Positions 41,058 through 51,617 of a stretch of DNA of 64,000 nucleotides are shown here, one piece after another. The notes below the pieces were generated by a model, which ran no database searches, was not told the origin of the DNA, and saw only the letters and a program-made list of their open reading frames with translations. Made by a program: the position numbers and the translations under genes. The stretch is from Lichenostomus cassidix (taxonomy: Eukaryota; Chordata; Aves; Passeriformes; Meliphagidae). Location of the stretch: NCBI GenBank assembly GCA_008360975.2, contig CM039183.1:45127850-45191849 (forward strand). The letters are read 5' to 3'. Positions within the stretch are counted from its first letter, which is position 1. Every line of letters starts with the position of its first letter.

Positions 41058-41080
41058 GCTATTTTAATGGCACTGATTCA

Positions 41081-44000
41081 AATCCATGTTTGTATTTATG
41101 TAAACAATAGTCTTTTCCTCCTAACTTTGCTCCTAAGTGCAAGGATACAGTAGCATGTTTTCATTTGTAGCCTTCCTGTTCTCTTCAGTACCTACAGTAT
41201 GTATATTACTATACTAAATGAAATAATAGATCATCTAACAAAGATCACTATGTGCAATACTGTATTTAGTGTTTCTATTCCAATTTTTTTAGAATTTTAA
41301 TTTATATGAAAATAAAAGGAATAATAATGAAATAACTTCCTTCTCTTGTCACTCTCTGGCTATGCTGTAGAGTGCTGCAAACGGTTTCCTCCATAAGCAC
41401 CACACCCTATTCTGGCTCCTTTGATCAAGGAAGAGCCTTTGTGAAGGGATCAGAGGAAACAAGGCTTCTCTTTGCTTGCCTTTTGAAAGGATAGTGACAG
41501 TAATTCCCAATTATGTGGATACACTACCTTTTCCCCATGTGGTGGTAGCGAGAGCTTCAGCATCCCTTATCCAGTGAGACTATGTAAAACTCACTTCTCC
41601 AGCCTGTGCATGCCTTCAGTCTGGCATTTGGCTCAGGTTTGTAACCTGGTCCTACTAACGTAGCTGAAGTAACAGTCTCAAGAGATTGCTATTAGGGCAA
41701 AAAGATGCATTGAAAAGTCATATCCGTGTATTATAAACTTTTATATATGTGTATATATATATGTGTTTTGTCCAGCAACCTGCTAAATCTGTCACATATA
41801 AACATACCCTTTCAACTGGATCTGCAGCATGGATGCTAGAAGTTATTTCAAGTCTTTCACTCTCTCTGAAGAAGTGTCAAAGGTTGACTGCACTGATGGT
41901 ACCATATTATGATCTTAAGACACATGCTGCAACATAGATTTTTTATTTTACTCAAACCCAACCTATTTGGTTGAACATGTCTCTCTTTTATACAGCTTCT
42001 CTCCAGCCTGTTTTCAAACTTCCATGCAAAGTAGCCCACTATGTGCAGCACCACAGCTGACCCACAAAACATCCAGAGCAGACTCCCAGTGTAAGTTGTA
42101 CTTCTGCTTTTTTTTCAGCAGCACACTCAACTTTTTATAGAATTCTGGACTAATGTCTTTTTCTTTGTTTGTTTGGGTGTGTTTTAAAGAGGTTGAACAC
42201 CCCACTGGTCCCCTCTCCCCTCATTTTCTGCAGTCCCCCCTGCCCCTTTACTGCAACATAAGCACCCTACACTTTGAGTTGGCCCTAATTCTACAAGAGT
42301 TCTCACAGACAAAATTCTGAGCCTTTGCTGGTACCAGCACCACATATCTCTCAGTGTTAAATGCTTAAATGCACTTAAATGCTGCAGAAAAGGAGGACTT
42401 TCATACCTGAGCTGCAGATGTGACTTGCTGATAATAACAATCTTGGTTTTTTATGAGGACCTAAGAGGATTCATGTTGTTTTTCTTATAAATTAAAGCAT
42501 TTCAGAAGCATGGTCATGACATGTAGTCATTAGGTTTTTTTGAAGCACCTTTCATCACCCCAAAACATTTCCAAAACTTAGTTAAGTATTAATCAGCTGT
42601 GGCAGTGGGAATAATATTTAGAGGCATCTTCCATAGACTGACTATTTTTCTTGCCCAATTTTTCAGTGATTGGCTTAAAAAGTTGGAAGCAAATATTTGC
42701 TTAATTGAGAGAACATATAGCAAGTCACTGCATTCCAATTATTTTGTTGCAGACTCTAGGTTAAAAACAAAGCCAAATTTGTGACAAATCCACTATACCA
42801 GTTACTTCAATTATACCAATTTTAAACTACTATGGACAGAATAAGTGAAAACTGATGAAGCTGAGTTCCTCTGAAGATGGTGTAAAGAAGTAAGCAAAGG
42901 GAGGAGAGGGAGAAAACTATGCCTCCCACCAATGTCTGCCACCCACCATGAGGATTCTCATAACAGAACAGCTTTTCTGAGCTATTCTCTTGCTTATGAC
43001 AGGCCTGTCTGTGCTGTTCCTGTATCTGCATTCATCCAACCTACCTGTAAAAGCATCCAAAGGTAAGCCCATTGCCTCAAAAAATGGTGTCTTTCTGAAG
43101 ATAAAGGGTCCCTAGTGCGTCAGCACAGTTATCTCATTTATTCCCAGCTGCTGCTCAAATTTAAGCTCTTAGAAACTTCACTTGCCAACCCCCCCAAATG
43201 GGGTCCCTGCTGGCATGGCAGTGCCATTGTGATTCAGTTTAACATCCTCTCCTCCTCCCTTCCCCTGTCCTGTAGCACCACTCCACTTTAAGTAACTGCA
43301 TCTGTCTGACCTACAGCTTTTTAATCTACTTGGAGAGATTCTCCTTGTTCTTGGATTGCTCCTGCAAGAGGGAGATTTTTAGATTACAGCATACACCCCT
43401 GGTACCACAGTTCAACCGTCGGGTAGTGATGGAGAACTGGAGCTGGAATCTGGGCTGTGCCTCAGGCAGAGGAGGATCAGGTGGGTGCTGGGAAATGAAG
43501 TTACCTGCAAAGCACAAAGCAGGAGGCTGACCAAAAGATAGGTGGAAATGAGAGAGGGGCATTGAGGACATGACTGCTGAGCTGAGCTCCCTTTGAGCTA
43601 CGTGACAGAGGCTCTTCGAGGTACCCGAGTAGTTAAGGCAAAGCAAACACTAACTCTCTAAAGCAACAGCTATGGGAAAAAAAAAAAAAGGAAGTCTCCA
43701 AACATTGACCTGTGAGATTTGGATAAAGGTACAGGAAAGGGAAGAAAGCAAAAGGCCCCTGTAAGTGTAGTGCCATAAAGGACATAGCCCTCCCTTGCTG
43801 GCTGTGGTCTAGGTTTTCCTGCTTCTTTCAAGACCCATCACAGGCATCTCTTCTGGTCATGTGGAGGCTCATCCATCAGTGTGGCAACTCCCTTTCTGCA
43901 CACAAATTTTCCTTTGAGAAACTGCATTATCTCTGTGCTGGAAAGGAAAAAAAAAACCCACAAACCCCACAATACTACCCTACTCTTGGAGTGCCATACG

Positions 44001-44435
44001 GTGTACCTACTCAAGAGCCAATAGCAAACATTAATCGCACCTATAACGTTTTTTTTCTTTATGGGTAGTTTGGTGCCTGTTACATAAGGGTCTATATATA
44101 TTTTAAGTAAAATTAATTAAGTCTGTTATTTTTCTTATGGCAAATAATGGCAGTGTTTCAGCCAATGGTGGAGCTTTGCTTGTCAGTTGACCAAAAAACC
44201 CAGAATTAGTGCATGCAGAATCAACTCCAGAATCTAAGATTAGTGCATTTTATTTTTCCCTCTTGCTTTCCAGGTATTTTTGAGGGCAGTGGGAGACAAG
44301 AGGAGAAGTAGTTAGGTTTTCCCAACCCATTAGGGTGAGCCATCATTCACCTGTATTTGGGAGGGTAAAAAGGAAGCTGGAGAATATACTGATTAGAGAG
44401 CAGTTGGACACAAGCTGTTGAAGCAGAACACCTGA
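41081..44435. other. Intergenic gap between convergent FMN2 and GREM2
   Basis: No gene, RNA or named repeat was recognised here. It contains an alternating TA/TG stretch at 41740-41765, several C-rich clusters around 42200-42246 (spacing too loose for a confident quadruplex), a 13-A run at 43677-43689 and an A/C-rich tract near 43948-43973. Part of it may be longer 3' UTR of either gene: minus-strand AATAAA motifs also occur at 44249-44254 and 43137-43142, and a plus-strand one at 41311-41316. Confidence 0.6.
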
Positions 44436-44458
44436 ATGCCATATAACCCTAGAGTAGC

Positions 44459-44464
44459 TTTATT
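44459..44464 (-). promoter_or_regulatory. GREM2: Candidate poly(A) signal for GREM2
   Basis: AATAAA on the minus strand, about 2.27 kb after the GREM2 stop. It is chosen on motif alone; several alternatives exist further downstream. Confidence 0.35.
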
Positions 44465-44800
44465 ATTTAATCTATAATTTAATAGTTGACCTATAAAATA
44501 ATTACATTATACTTAAAGCATTTCTTCATTTTTTGTTTTCATTTATAAAACAAGAATTAAATACAGTTTTAACCATTACAAGCTCAACTCAGTTTTTACA
44601 TAAACACAGCTCCTAGAAGGAGCTTTAAGCTGCAGCATATTCATATTGCAAACTGGTGAAAAACCCAGGCAGGGCATAGCTTAAAGATTCTTGCACGTTT
44701 TTCTTAAGTGAATTTACTAGGGTGCTTTTCTCTCTCTGGTCCAAAATGTCTGACTTTCAGTTCACTCCTTTCAAGTCTTAGTAGACTATATTGCCACCTT

Positions 44801-44825
44801 CCCCCTCTGCCCCCCACCCCCACCC
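44801..44825 (-). other. GREM2: Strong G-quadruplex motif in the probable GREM2 3' UTR
   Basis: The plus strand has C runs of 5, 6, 5 and 3 bases with spacers of 4, 1 and 1 bases. The minus strand, which is the sense strand of GREM2, therefore has four G runs with very short loops, a pattern known to give stable parallel quadruplexes in both RNA and DNA. It lies about 1.9 kb after the GREM2 stop and about 340 bases before the candidate poly(A) signal. Confidence 0.8.
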
Positions 44826-46731
44826 ACACTCTCAAGACTCGACTGAGTTGTGCTCATCCTGGGGCTGGGCACAGGGCAGCAGCACCAGGTCTCCCTGCAC
44901 ACTTCTGAAAGGGTCACAGCAGAAAAGTGAAGCTGTCCACGTACCAGGGCTGCCAGACCCGACCCACCTCACCCTGCCCATGCCAGTCCCTGTAAACCGC
45001 TTGGTGAGCTCTTGTGGAGATCAGTCCTGAAAGCCTCTTAGGGAGTCCTGTGTCACAGAATGCAGACCTGTGGCTCCGAAGCCCCGGCTAGCGCCAGTGC
45101 TGAACATATTAACCCCTTGAAGTGGCTGCATGTGAAGAAGCTGGTGGGGAGGGGCTCCGGCAGCAGGCTGGTTTCACTCGCTGCAGATGCTGAGCTGTGA
45201 GACATGCACAGGGAGTCGGCGTGTCATTTTTAATTTGTAAGCTTCAGACAACTGAGTGCACGCTGGCTTTGGTTTGGGGGAAGGGGCTGGTTTGAGACAG
45301 GATTTTAATGCAGCTGGGACTAATACAGATGATAACTGCAACAAATGGGATATACGGGACATGTTAAACTCCATCAGCTGTACAACAACATAGTATGATT
45401 TAAAATGAACTGCAAGTGCTCACCAACATTTCTTGCGCAGGTCTCAAAAACTGAGTGGACCACCAGTAGTGTAGCAATTACAACTTACTTTCTTCCCTGC
45501 TCCCACAGCTGTGACCCATTCCAGCAGCACTGACTGAGGCGTTTGTCCTTTTAACACTAACACATTAACATGGTTTCCCATCACGGGAGAGACACCACTC
45601 CCAAAACCTGATGACACTTATGTAGCTTTTGTATTCAGTCCAGCAATAACCAAACTTTGTCCTTTGTGTGACAGTGCTTTTATACCTTTGGGGACACATT
45701 GTTCCCTTAAGTGTTCTCTCCCACAACCCTCCCACCTTCCCTGGTCTGAGCAGGCATAAATATAAGGTCATAAATGGATGTTGTCTTTTTTGGAGTAAGA
45801 AACACACACACATATCTAACATACAAAAACCTACCAAAAGCATAGTAAAACCATGTCCATTTTAAGCCAGGCAGCTGACCTAGCAACCAAGTCTCTTAAC
45901 ATATTTTAATCGCTGGCATACTCTGCCACAAGAAAAATATACATGGCTAGGTCTATAATACTTTAAACAGCTGTTTACTATAGCTAGGTTACAAAATAAA
46001 CACTGCTGCAGAGACCATGTGTTCAATATACTCTAACCACAACAGCATCAGAACCCACCCTCAGTCTGCTCTGCGGTCACCGTGGCTGACCCAGCGCCTC
46101 ACCCTCTTCCCCTTCCTTCTGATCTGCCATTCAGACAACAAGCCCAGAACCATTTGTCATTGCACAATTGAAGTCATCTTGAGGAGAGAAGCCTCGTCAG
46201 AGAGTCTCTCTTGCTTTTCACACATTCCTCCTCGTCCTCCCTCATCTGTGTCCCCCAGTCCTGGGCAGCACCCCAGCACTTCCAAGTGAGAGAAGCAAGC
46301 TCCAGTCCAAAGCACAGGGAAGGCGTTCTCAACTTGTGGAGGGAACTGGAGTGTAGGGCAGAGGGCTTTACTCCACACAGTGGAAACATTTAATGCTGGA
46401 TTCAGCCAACTGGTCACTTAGATGATCAATCCCAGCTTCTGGGAGCCTGCTCCACTCCAGAAGATTCAACTGCCGGATGATATTTAAAATACAATGAAAC
46501 TTTACGGTGATGTGCCTAACACAGCCTGTTAAAAAGCGTTATTCCAGTAGGCAAGTGACAAGGAGCCTTTCCTTGCTGGAGAGATGCCTCCTGAAAGAAA
46601 ACAAAACACCAAAAAAAAAAAGGGGGAAAAGAAGAAACAAACCAACAAAATGGACAGTCTGCTCAGTGGGAGAGGAGAGGCAGCAGTAAAGCTGATGGAG
46701 GCAACCCCAAGCAGCAGCTACACGCCTGTTC

Positions 46732-47238
46732 TCACAGTTTGCCTGAGCTGTTCAGATTCACAGACATGCACCGGCACTGCTTGACCTTCTGAATTTTCTT
46801 GAGTCGGAACGGTGGGTCTAGCTCGGGGCACTCCAGCTGCACGGTGGAAGAGGTGACCTTGTGTGGCTTGCAGAAAGCACAGGACTGAAAGGACTCCTCC
46901 TCCTTCTTGACGTGCCGCGGGATGTAGAAGGAGTTGCACTGCCCGTAGCAGAAGCGGTTGATGATGGTGCGGCTGATGCAGCCCTCCTCGCTCACAGTCT
47001 GCCGCAGCGGCTGCGTCTTGCACCAGTCGCTCTTGAGGTACTTCCTCTCGGTGACCACCAGGGCCTCCTGGCTGGAAGCCAACACCTCCTTGTTCAGCTG
47101 CTGCCGGCGCTCCGAGTGGTTGCTGCTGCTGCCTTTGTACGGGGAGGGAATGGCACCTGCGGGCCGGTTTTTCCTGCTGTCCGTCACCCGGACCAGCGCT
47201 GCCATCAGGAAAACGGACAAGGCGAATTTCCAAATCAT
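46732..47238 (-). CDS. GREM2: Gremlin-2 (PRDC), complete coding sequence
   Basis: A 168-residue secreted BMP antagonist of the DAN family, the same length as mammalian GREM2. Residues 1 to about 21 (MIWKFALSVFLMAALVRVTDS) form a signal peptide. A basic linker with RKNRPAGAIPSPYK follows, then an N-glycosylation sequon at Asn40 (NHS). The DAN/cystine-knot domain spans Cys73 to Cys157, with cysteines at 73, 87, 97, 101, 120, 123, 137, 155 and 157; CYGQC and the CRC pair near the end are diagnostic. The family binds BMP2/BMP4-type ligands outside the cell and blocks receptor access. The frame extends six codons upstream (MRCPCR), but those bases lie across the splice acceptor. The Met at 47238 sits one base after the acceptor and matches the known protein start. 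PRDC-specific motifs (SDWCKTQPLRQTVSEEGC, VKKEEESFQSCAFC) separate it from GREM1. A second possible sequon is Asn163 (NSS). The exon is clearly more GC-rich than its surroundings. Confidence 0.98.
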   Translation of the reverse strand: MIWKFALSVFLMAALVRVTDSRKNRPAGAIPSPYKGSSSNHSERRQQLNKEVLASSQEALVVTERKYLKSDWCKTQPLRQTVSEEGCISRTIINRFCYGQCNSFYIPRHVKKEEESFQSCAFCKPHKVTSSTVQLECPELDPPFRLKKIQKVKQCRCMSVNLNSSGKL

Positions 47239-47269
47239 CCTGCAAGGGCAACGCAAGGCACTGTTAGGA
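47239..47269 (-). promoter_or_regulatory. GREM2: Splice acceptor of GREM2 exon 2
   Basis: On the minus strand a branch-point-like TCCTAAC (47269-47263, branch A about 25 bases from the exon) and a T/C/G-rich tract lead to TTGCAG at 47240. Only one base (G) of the exon precedes the ATG. This matches the known GREM2 structure, in which the whole coding sequence lies in the second exon, and it rules out the upstream in-frame Met at 47256 as the start of the spliced mRNA. Confidence 0.88.
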
Positions 47270-47640
47270 GAGACGCGTTTTCAAACCGCGGAATTGGAAT
47301 GGAGTTGGTACTTCACGCATGCTTTTGGAAGTGGAGATCTTATCGTCTTTATAATCCCATCACTTTTCCTAGATTAGCTCCATTCTAGGGTGATTACCTA
47401 TCACGAAGAGGCCAGGCCCTTTGGAAAATTACATTGCTCCCCCTCACCCCTCCCGAAACTCTCCAACTACTTGCTTTTTCCCCACAGGGACACTAATGCT
47501 TTGATGGCTGAAGTGGTGGTTTTACAGAAGCTTCAACCAGAAACAGTTCCTTCTCTGTGAAATCCTGGGCCAAACAGCTGGGCAAACTCCTGGCTAGCAA
47601 AGGCTCAAGAGACCCCTGCCAAGATGGTGAGAGCTGATTT

Positions 47641-47666
47641 GGGGATGGCAGGGGAGAGGGGAAGGG
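47641..47666 (+). other. G-quadruplex motif upstream of GREM2 exon 2
   Basis: Four G runs of 4, 4, 4 and 3 bases with loops of 6, 3 and 2 bases on the plus strand (the GREM2 template strand), about 400 bases upstream of the exon 2 acceptor within intron 1. Confidence 0.75.
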
Positions 47667-49526
47667 AATACCAGATTACACAAAATGAACTCCAATCTGC
47701 CTCTTCAGACCCCAAATCCCAGCCCAGCCTCATTCCACACAGAAGTTGCAAGGGGTGTCCAAAAACCTAATTTTATTATTTTAAATTGCTTCTGAAGTTT
47801 CTTGGGGTTTTTATGGCACTTGCAGGCTTTTATTTGTTGTCTCTGCATGAGGCCAAAACCTTGATGGATTTATTTTTGCCGTAAGAGGAAATGCTTAAAC
47901 AAAACTTTGAGGACTTCACAACTGCAAAGCCTCTTGAGCAAATGGTTTAAGAAGGTTTGTAAACAAGAGAGGATTTAATATGTATTTTAGATGTTAAGGA
48001 ATAAGTCAGAGCGTAAGCTAGTTGCTAAGTTAAAATAGTCAGCCAGATGGCAAAAATACTTTTTTCCTATGGTTGGCTATTAGGTATTCTTGTTCTGTGG
48101 AGTATCCCTCACCAACTCTTGTCCAATCCATTTTAGTAATGTGTCTTGATGTGCTTCCAGAATATCAGAGTAGGTGTACTAAATTTCCTAATAAAGTCAA
48201 TGCTCACTAGTGAACTGCTCATTTGGCAGTTCATTTCATATCACTCTCCCTGGGAAAGGAAAACAGAGGGTCTCTGCAGTGCCAGAAGTGGGTGCAGCAC
48301 AGAAGCTTCCCATTTGGAGATGAGAACACTTCCAAGTCTTTCTAAAGTGCTCTGTTCACCTTTGTTCTTAATGAATATTTTTATAATAGCGTACAGAAGA
48401 AAGACTCTCTTCCCAGTAAAGCTCCAAACCTTCCAAGTAATGATTTTAATTTTTTTCCTTTAGAGAGATGCCAAGACAAAAAACTACCATCACACTGGTA
48501 ATTATAATGCCTAACACTATAGACACTTCAGATGTTGCATAGGTACTCCCATCTGGAAAACATGTCATCTTCCAAACAATGAGACCAAAAGATCAAAAAA
48601 GTGTTTGCAGTAAAGGTGCAAAAGAAGACAAGAATAGCAGTAACAAATGCTTCTCACCTAATAAAGCAGACCTAACATGTTTAACTTCTGTGGAGATAAA
48701 GGAACTGCTGTAGCAGACTAGGTGAGATATCATCCCTTTAGGTGATTTTCTAAACCTAAAAGATCTCAATGTCAGACTTGGACTAAGTTTCTAAAGGAAT
48801 AAGTTTGAAGTGCTGAAGGAAACAAAAGTGCTAATCATATAGCTGTAAAAAGAGGATGTTCTGATGCAGAGTTAAATTTCACCCAATTGAATGCTTCAAA
48901 CAGAACCACCTTTAAATGGAAAACAGTATTTCTAAACCACATAAAAGTTCCTTCATCTGCAACCATGCCATCTCCCCACTGAACACCCACTGTAGCCATG
49001 GGTACTTTAAATCAGTGGCCTATTTTCACATTGCTTAGCATTCAGCACGCAAGTCCAGAAGTTTTGTCCAGAGCCTTTAAACGAAGCAAGACTAGACTTG
49101 GCTTCGCTGGCAGGTATTGTCGCCAAGTCCATTGGATGTCAACCCACATAGCCAGGCCAAAACCTAATCAGGTAATTAGTTTCAGTTGAATATAGTGTTC
49201 CATGCTTCCTTTCAAACTGTTCTCATGTTATTCTGCCCTGATGGCTGCATTTCAGTAGTAGATAAAACAACTGATTCCCAGTGCTTTGTGTTTTATATAG
49301 AAAGGGGAGAGAAAAAAGTCAGTTACAAACCTAGATCTTCTAGAAAAAGACAGAGGTGAGCTCTCAACAAGATGCCTCATGTCACATTTCTCAGGCATAC
49401 TCTTCTACTCTTTTGAAACACAAGGGATATTGCCTCTCCAGTCTCATTTCTCTGATCCTGGCACAGAAGCAGACAGCACAGGTCAGAAAGAGAGACACCC
49501 TTTCCCCCACCCCCTCCTCTTTTCTT

Positions 49527-49578
49527 GGGATGACCTTTATGTTTTTTTCCAACTTGCATGATTCTACAATTCTATGAA
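49527..49578 (+). mobile_element. CR1 LINE 3'-end fragment
   Basis: The segment GGGATGACCTTTATG, then TTCCAACTTGCATGATTCTA, then ATTCTATGA matches the typical end of CR1: the GATGACCTTTAAGGTCCCTTCCAAC region followed by 8-bp ATTCTATG-type terminal repeats. Only about 50 bases are recognisable; upstream sequence is not obviously CR1. Such 5'-truncated copies are the usual form of CR1 in birds. Confidence 0.75.
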
Positions 49579-51552
49579 ACCCTGTGTTACCACGCCTGCC
49601 CTTTCTCATTATAAAATGCAACTTGAAAGGACACATTTCCTTTTTGTGTCAAGAGTGGTGGTCAAGTAGAAATCCCATGTAGGAATTCAGGAAAGCTAAC
49701 AGAGAACTAACAACTCAAAGTCTTCAATATAGAGAAATACTATACCAGTTTTCTAATTACTGAAATGGTTTTATGTAGGCATGGAGAGCCATTCAATAGA
49801 GTAAGTAGGATTTATTCAGTAAGTCTGTGTTTTTAACTAATAAAGCATTATTAATCAAAGCCACTATTGTATGGTTATAAACCAAGCACTGCAATTCATG
49901 TTAGTAAGTACTTCTACAGACAGGTAGGAACGCACCCATTTATTTCTGTCATTGATTCTTATCAAAATTGAAACTTAAAATATTTACATAATGGAGTAAT
50001 AATCTATTTTACACCAGCAGGTCAAATGTGCATTCTGTCAGATCGTGGAATTTCTAATCACAGGGTTACCCCTCACTAGCCTGCAAATCACCCCTTTCTA
50101 AGCCCTGGCACACAAATCCCCTATTCAAGCAAGTAAGGGTGCAAACAAGGTCACCTGGTGCCAGCAACTTGCTAAGGACTACATATATTTTCAGTGCTCA
50201 CATGCAAAGAGAAGAGAAACTTCAGAACTCCAAGAGAAAGAGAACACTTTGGCAAACTCAATTTGAATGCAAAGCAACATGGTGAATGCTGTCTGTCTGC
50301 AGACAGAGCGGGATGAGAAGAAACACAAAATGCACTGGAGAAGAATGTGGCTTTTGGCAAGGAAAGGGCAGTTCTGCCCTACTTAGATGGAACAGAATGG
50401 AACAGCATGTGGCTGAGACCATGCAAGCGAGAACTGCCTCAAGAGACCAACGCCTCTACAGCCTGCACCAGTGCCAGCCTGAGCCCCCCATTCCTGCTGC
50501 ACTGGGGCTCCCCAGAGCAGAGCCAGTGGCAGCCCCTGTGTGACAGTTTTCAACCTCTTCAAGCACTGTTGCCAGCTGCTGTCAGTTCCCCCCAGGCCTT
50601 TTTTCCAGCGCCTGAGCTGAGAATAACTTTACCTTAGACAAGTCATTCAACAAGGCCTGGCCGCATTTACGTATCACATAGCAAGTTTTTTCTCCTTGAG
50701 ATAAGGAAATCAGCATCAAGTATGAGTTCATAAATTCATCAAACCCAACATGCTGGAGCTGGGCTATCAGGCCCAGGAGTGTAAAAAATCCTTGGCCATG
50801 GAAGCAAGAAAGTCAAAATCCAGCTCTGTCATTCAGAGGTCTGGTCCCCGTGCTAGGAGGGGAAGACCCAGGATCACTGTGTCTACCCTTAGCTTTATTT
50901 CTTTGGATCCAAGTACTGTGGAACATCAAGTATCTACCAAGGCAGGCTCCCTCTTTTATACTGACCTTCTGGGCCCTTAACTCACACGTTCTTGAAAGTA
51001 ATCAAGCTCCAGAGCAGGACAGGTAGTAATGTAACCCCCAAAATAGCTTATAGTTTTGTGCTTAGGGAAGTTCCCTCTGAATTGGAGCACCGGGTTTGAT
51101 TTCAGAATTCAAGGTCATAATTTTCGAGGGAGTCCTCCAGTGAAGTGGGTGCTATGGTCTGACAGACAGGGCAGGAGGTAACACCTGTGCCCATCTGTGC
51201 TGACTGACTGTTCTGACATTTCCTCTGGTTTTCTAAGTCACTACCAGATTCTCAGCTCAGGATGCAGATTCTGACTGGGAATTCCTGGTTTGTAGATCAG
51301 CCTGCTTCAGGGTGGCAAGGGGACAGATAGAAAGAGAGATATAACTGGAAGATTGCTGTGCTATTTAATGTTAGCTGCTCAGGAAATCAGGAGGTGTGAG
51401 ACCCATTTATTTGCTTTAGCATGCACACCTACAAAGCACTCAGCATTATCAGCATTACTGGAAGCATCCAACTCTCTGATACAGGTATGACACAATCATC
51501 TCTTCACCTGGCCTTTCTGGAGGGAATTCAGAAATAAAAGTCACAGGCAATT

Positions 51553-51617
51553 TAAAACAAAACAAAATAAAACAAAAGAACCAAAAAACCCCAACCCACA
51601 ACCAAAAAATCCAAACC
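51553..51617. repeat. A/C-rich low-complexity tract
   Basis: AAAAC and AAAAT units (ACAAAACAAAATAAAACAAA) pass into A runs broken by CC and CCC, within GREM2 intron 1. The style matches 26779-26842. Confidence 0.8.

Larger units (their letters stand above)
39235..41080 (+). other. FMN2: FMN2 3' UTR (end uncertain)
   Basis: This non-coding sequence follows the FMN2 stop. The best-looking poly(A) signal is AATAAA at 41052-41057, followed about 30 bases later by T/G-rich sequence, which would give a UTR of about 1.8 kb. A weaker ATTAAA at 39963-39968 runs straight into a genomic A tract, and another AATAAA lies at 41311-41316, so the true end could be near any of these. The UTR contains an A-rich microsatellite at 39966-40001 and a 19-A run at 40759-40777. 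Confidence 0.5.
44436..46731 (-). other. GREM2: GREM2 3' UTR (end uncertain)
   Basis: This sequence lies downstream of the GREM2 stop on the minus strand. If the AATAAA at 44464-44459 is used, the UTR is about 2.3 kb. Earlier ATTAAA motifs (46393-46388 and 45910-45905) and later AATAAA motifs (44254-44249 and 43142-43137) are alternatives; mammalian GREM2 mRNA has a long 3' UTR of several kilobases, which favours the distal sites. The region includes a strong G-quadruplex motif at 44801-44825, which would be present in the RNA. No other gene was seen, although several short open frames occur on both strands. Confidence 0.5.

Noticed and set aside
42200..42246. Cluster of C runs as a possible quadruplex motif
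   Set aside because: One spacer between usable runs is about 14 bases, outside the usual loop limit.
46718..47251. Second minus-strand frame of 177 codons overlapping GREM2
   Set aside because: Shifted frame of the GREM2 exon with low-complexity Gln/Ala/Gly content; the GREM2 frame is unambiguous.
46861..47388. Long plus-strand open frame (175 codons) over the GREM2 region
   Set aside because: It is antisense to the GREM2 exon and open only because of the GC-rich coding sequence opposite; it has no recognisable protein similarity and extends into intron 1.
49498..49516. C-rich block as a possible quadruplex motif
   Set aside because: Only three runs of three or more bases; the fourth is CC.
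50400..50620. GC-rich patch with overlapping open frames, considered as an exon or CpG island
   Set aside because: Few CpG dinucleotides, no splice signals and no recognisable protein similarity.
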